Shown here piece by piece: positions 6,313-6,350 of a stretch of 6,350 nucleotides of DNA (the first letter of the stretch is position 1; every line of letters starts with the position of its first letter). The notes beneath the pieces are model-generated. The model made no database searches and was not told where the DNA came from. It worked only from the letters and a program-made list of their open reading frames with translations. Made by a program: the position numbers and the translations under genes. Source of the DNA: RGIG7179 sp051893555 (GTDB lineage: Bacteria; Bacillota; Clostridia; Peptostreptococcales; Anaerovoracaceae); assembly GCA_051893555.1 (NCBI GenBank), contig JBJFHL010000073.1:1-6350 (forward strand). The letters are read 5' to 3'.

Positions 6313-6350
6313 AAAATGCACACTTTTTCGCCACAAAATACACAGTTTTT
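6313..6350. repeat. Tandem 16-bp direct repeat with 22-bp period, possible operator
   Basis: AAAATGCACACTTTTT (6313-6328) and AAAATACACAGTTTTT (6335-6350) agree at 14 of 16 positions and are spaced start-to-start by 22 bp, two helical turns. They lie 23 bases upstream of the -35 at 6284-6289, where an activator could bind. The second copy includes ACAGTTTTT, close to the 9-bp half-site described for LytTR-type regulators, which also bind direct repeats about 22 bp apart. The array may continue past the window edge. The bases are AT-rich, so chance similarity remains possible. Confidence 0.4.

Overview
The window looks like a stretch of chromosome from a Gram-positive anaerobe of the Clostridia, most probably a Lachnospiraceae-like gut bacterium. 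This is inferred from strong AGGAGG-type ribosome binding sites, a Gram-positive lipoprotein signal peptide, moderate GC content in the main operon, and the style of the hybrid histidine kinase. No species-specific marker is present. All supported genes lie on the minus strand, so they are read from right to left.

Right part (about 5720-6350): a promoter with a near-consensus -35/-10 drives a small AT-rich gene for a 140-residue protein with one N-terminal membrane anchor. It is closed by a strong hairpin terminator at 5721-5752. Upstream of the promoter, at the window edge, are two nearly identical 16-bp units spaced 22 bp apart, a possible tandem operator. The sequence between the terminator and the next gene (5574-5720) holds only the next promoter and no convincing gene.

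Central operon (5596 to 56): three closely spaced genes with one candidate promoter. The first product is an unusual cytoplasmic regulator: an XRE-type helix-turn-helix, a helical middle that resembles a histidine kinase dimerization (DHp) domain whose histidine is replaced, and a C-terminal receiver domain. The second is a lipoprotein that joins a family-1-like extracellular solute-binding domain to a 5'-nucleotidase C-terminal domain without the catalytic metallophosphatase domain. The third is a membrane hybrid histidine kinase (Cache-like sensor, PAS, HisKA, HATPase, receiver). No ABC permease or ATPase is present, so the binding protein is most easily read as a ligand-capture or co-sensor subunit for the kinase, with the HTH-receiver protein as the output. 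That pathway is inference from gene order and domains.

Left edge: the operon ends in a long hairpin terminator (56-103). Seven bases beyond it begins what looks like the 5' end of a group IIC intron (48 down to 1, continuing outside the window), in the orientation and position expected for introns that insert just after terminators.
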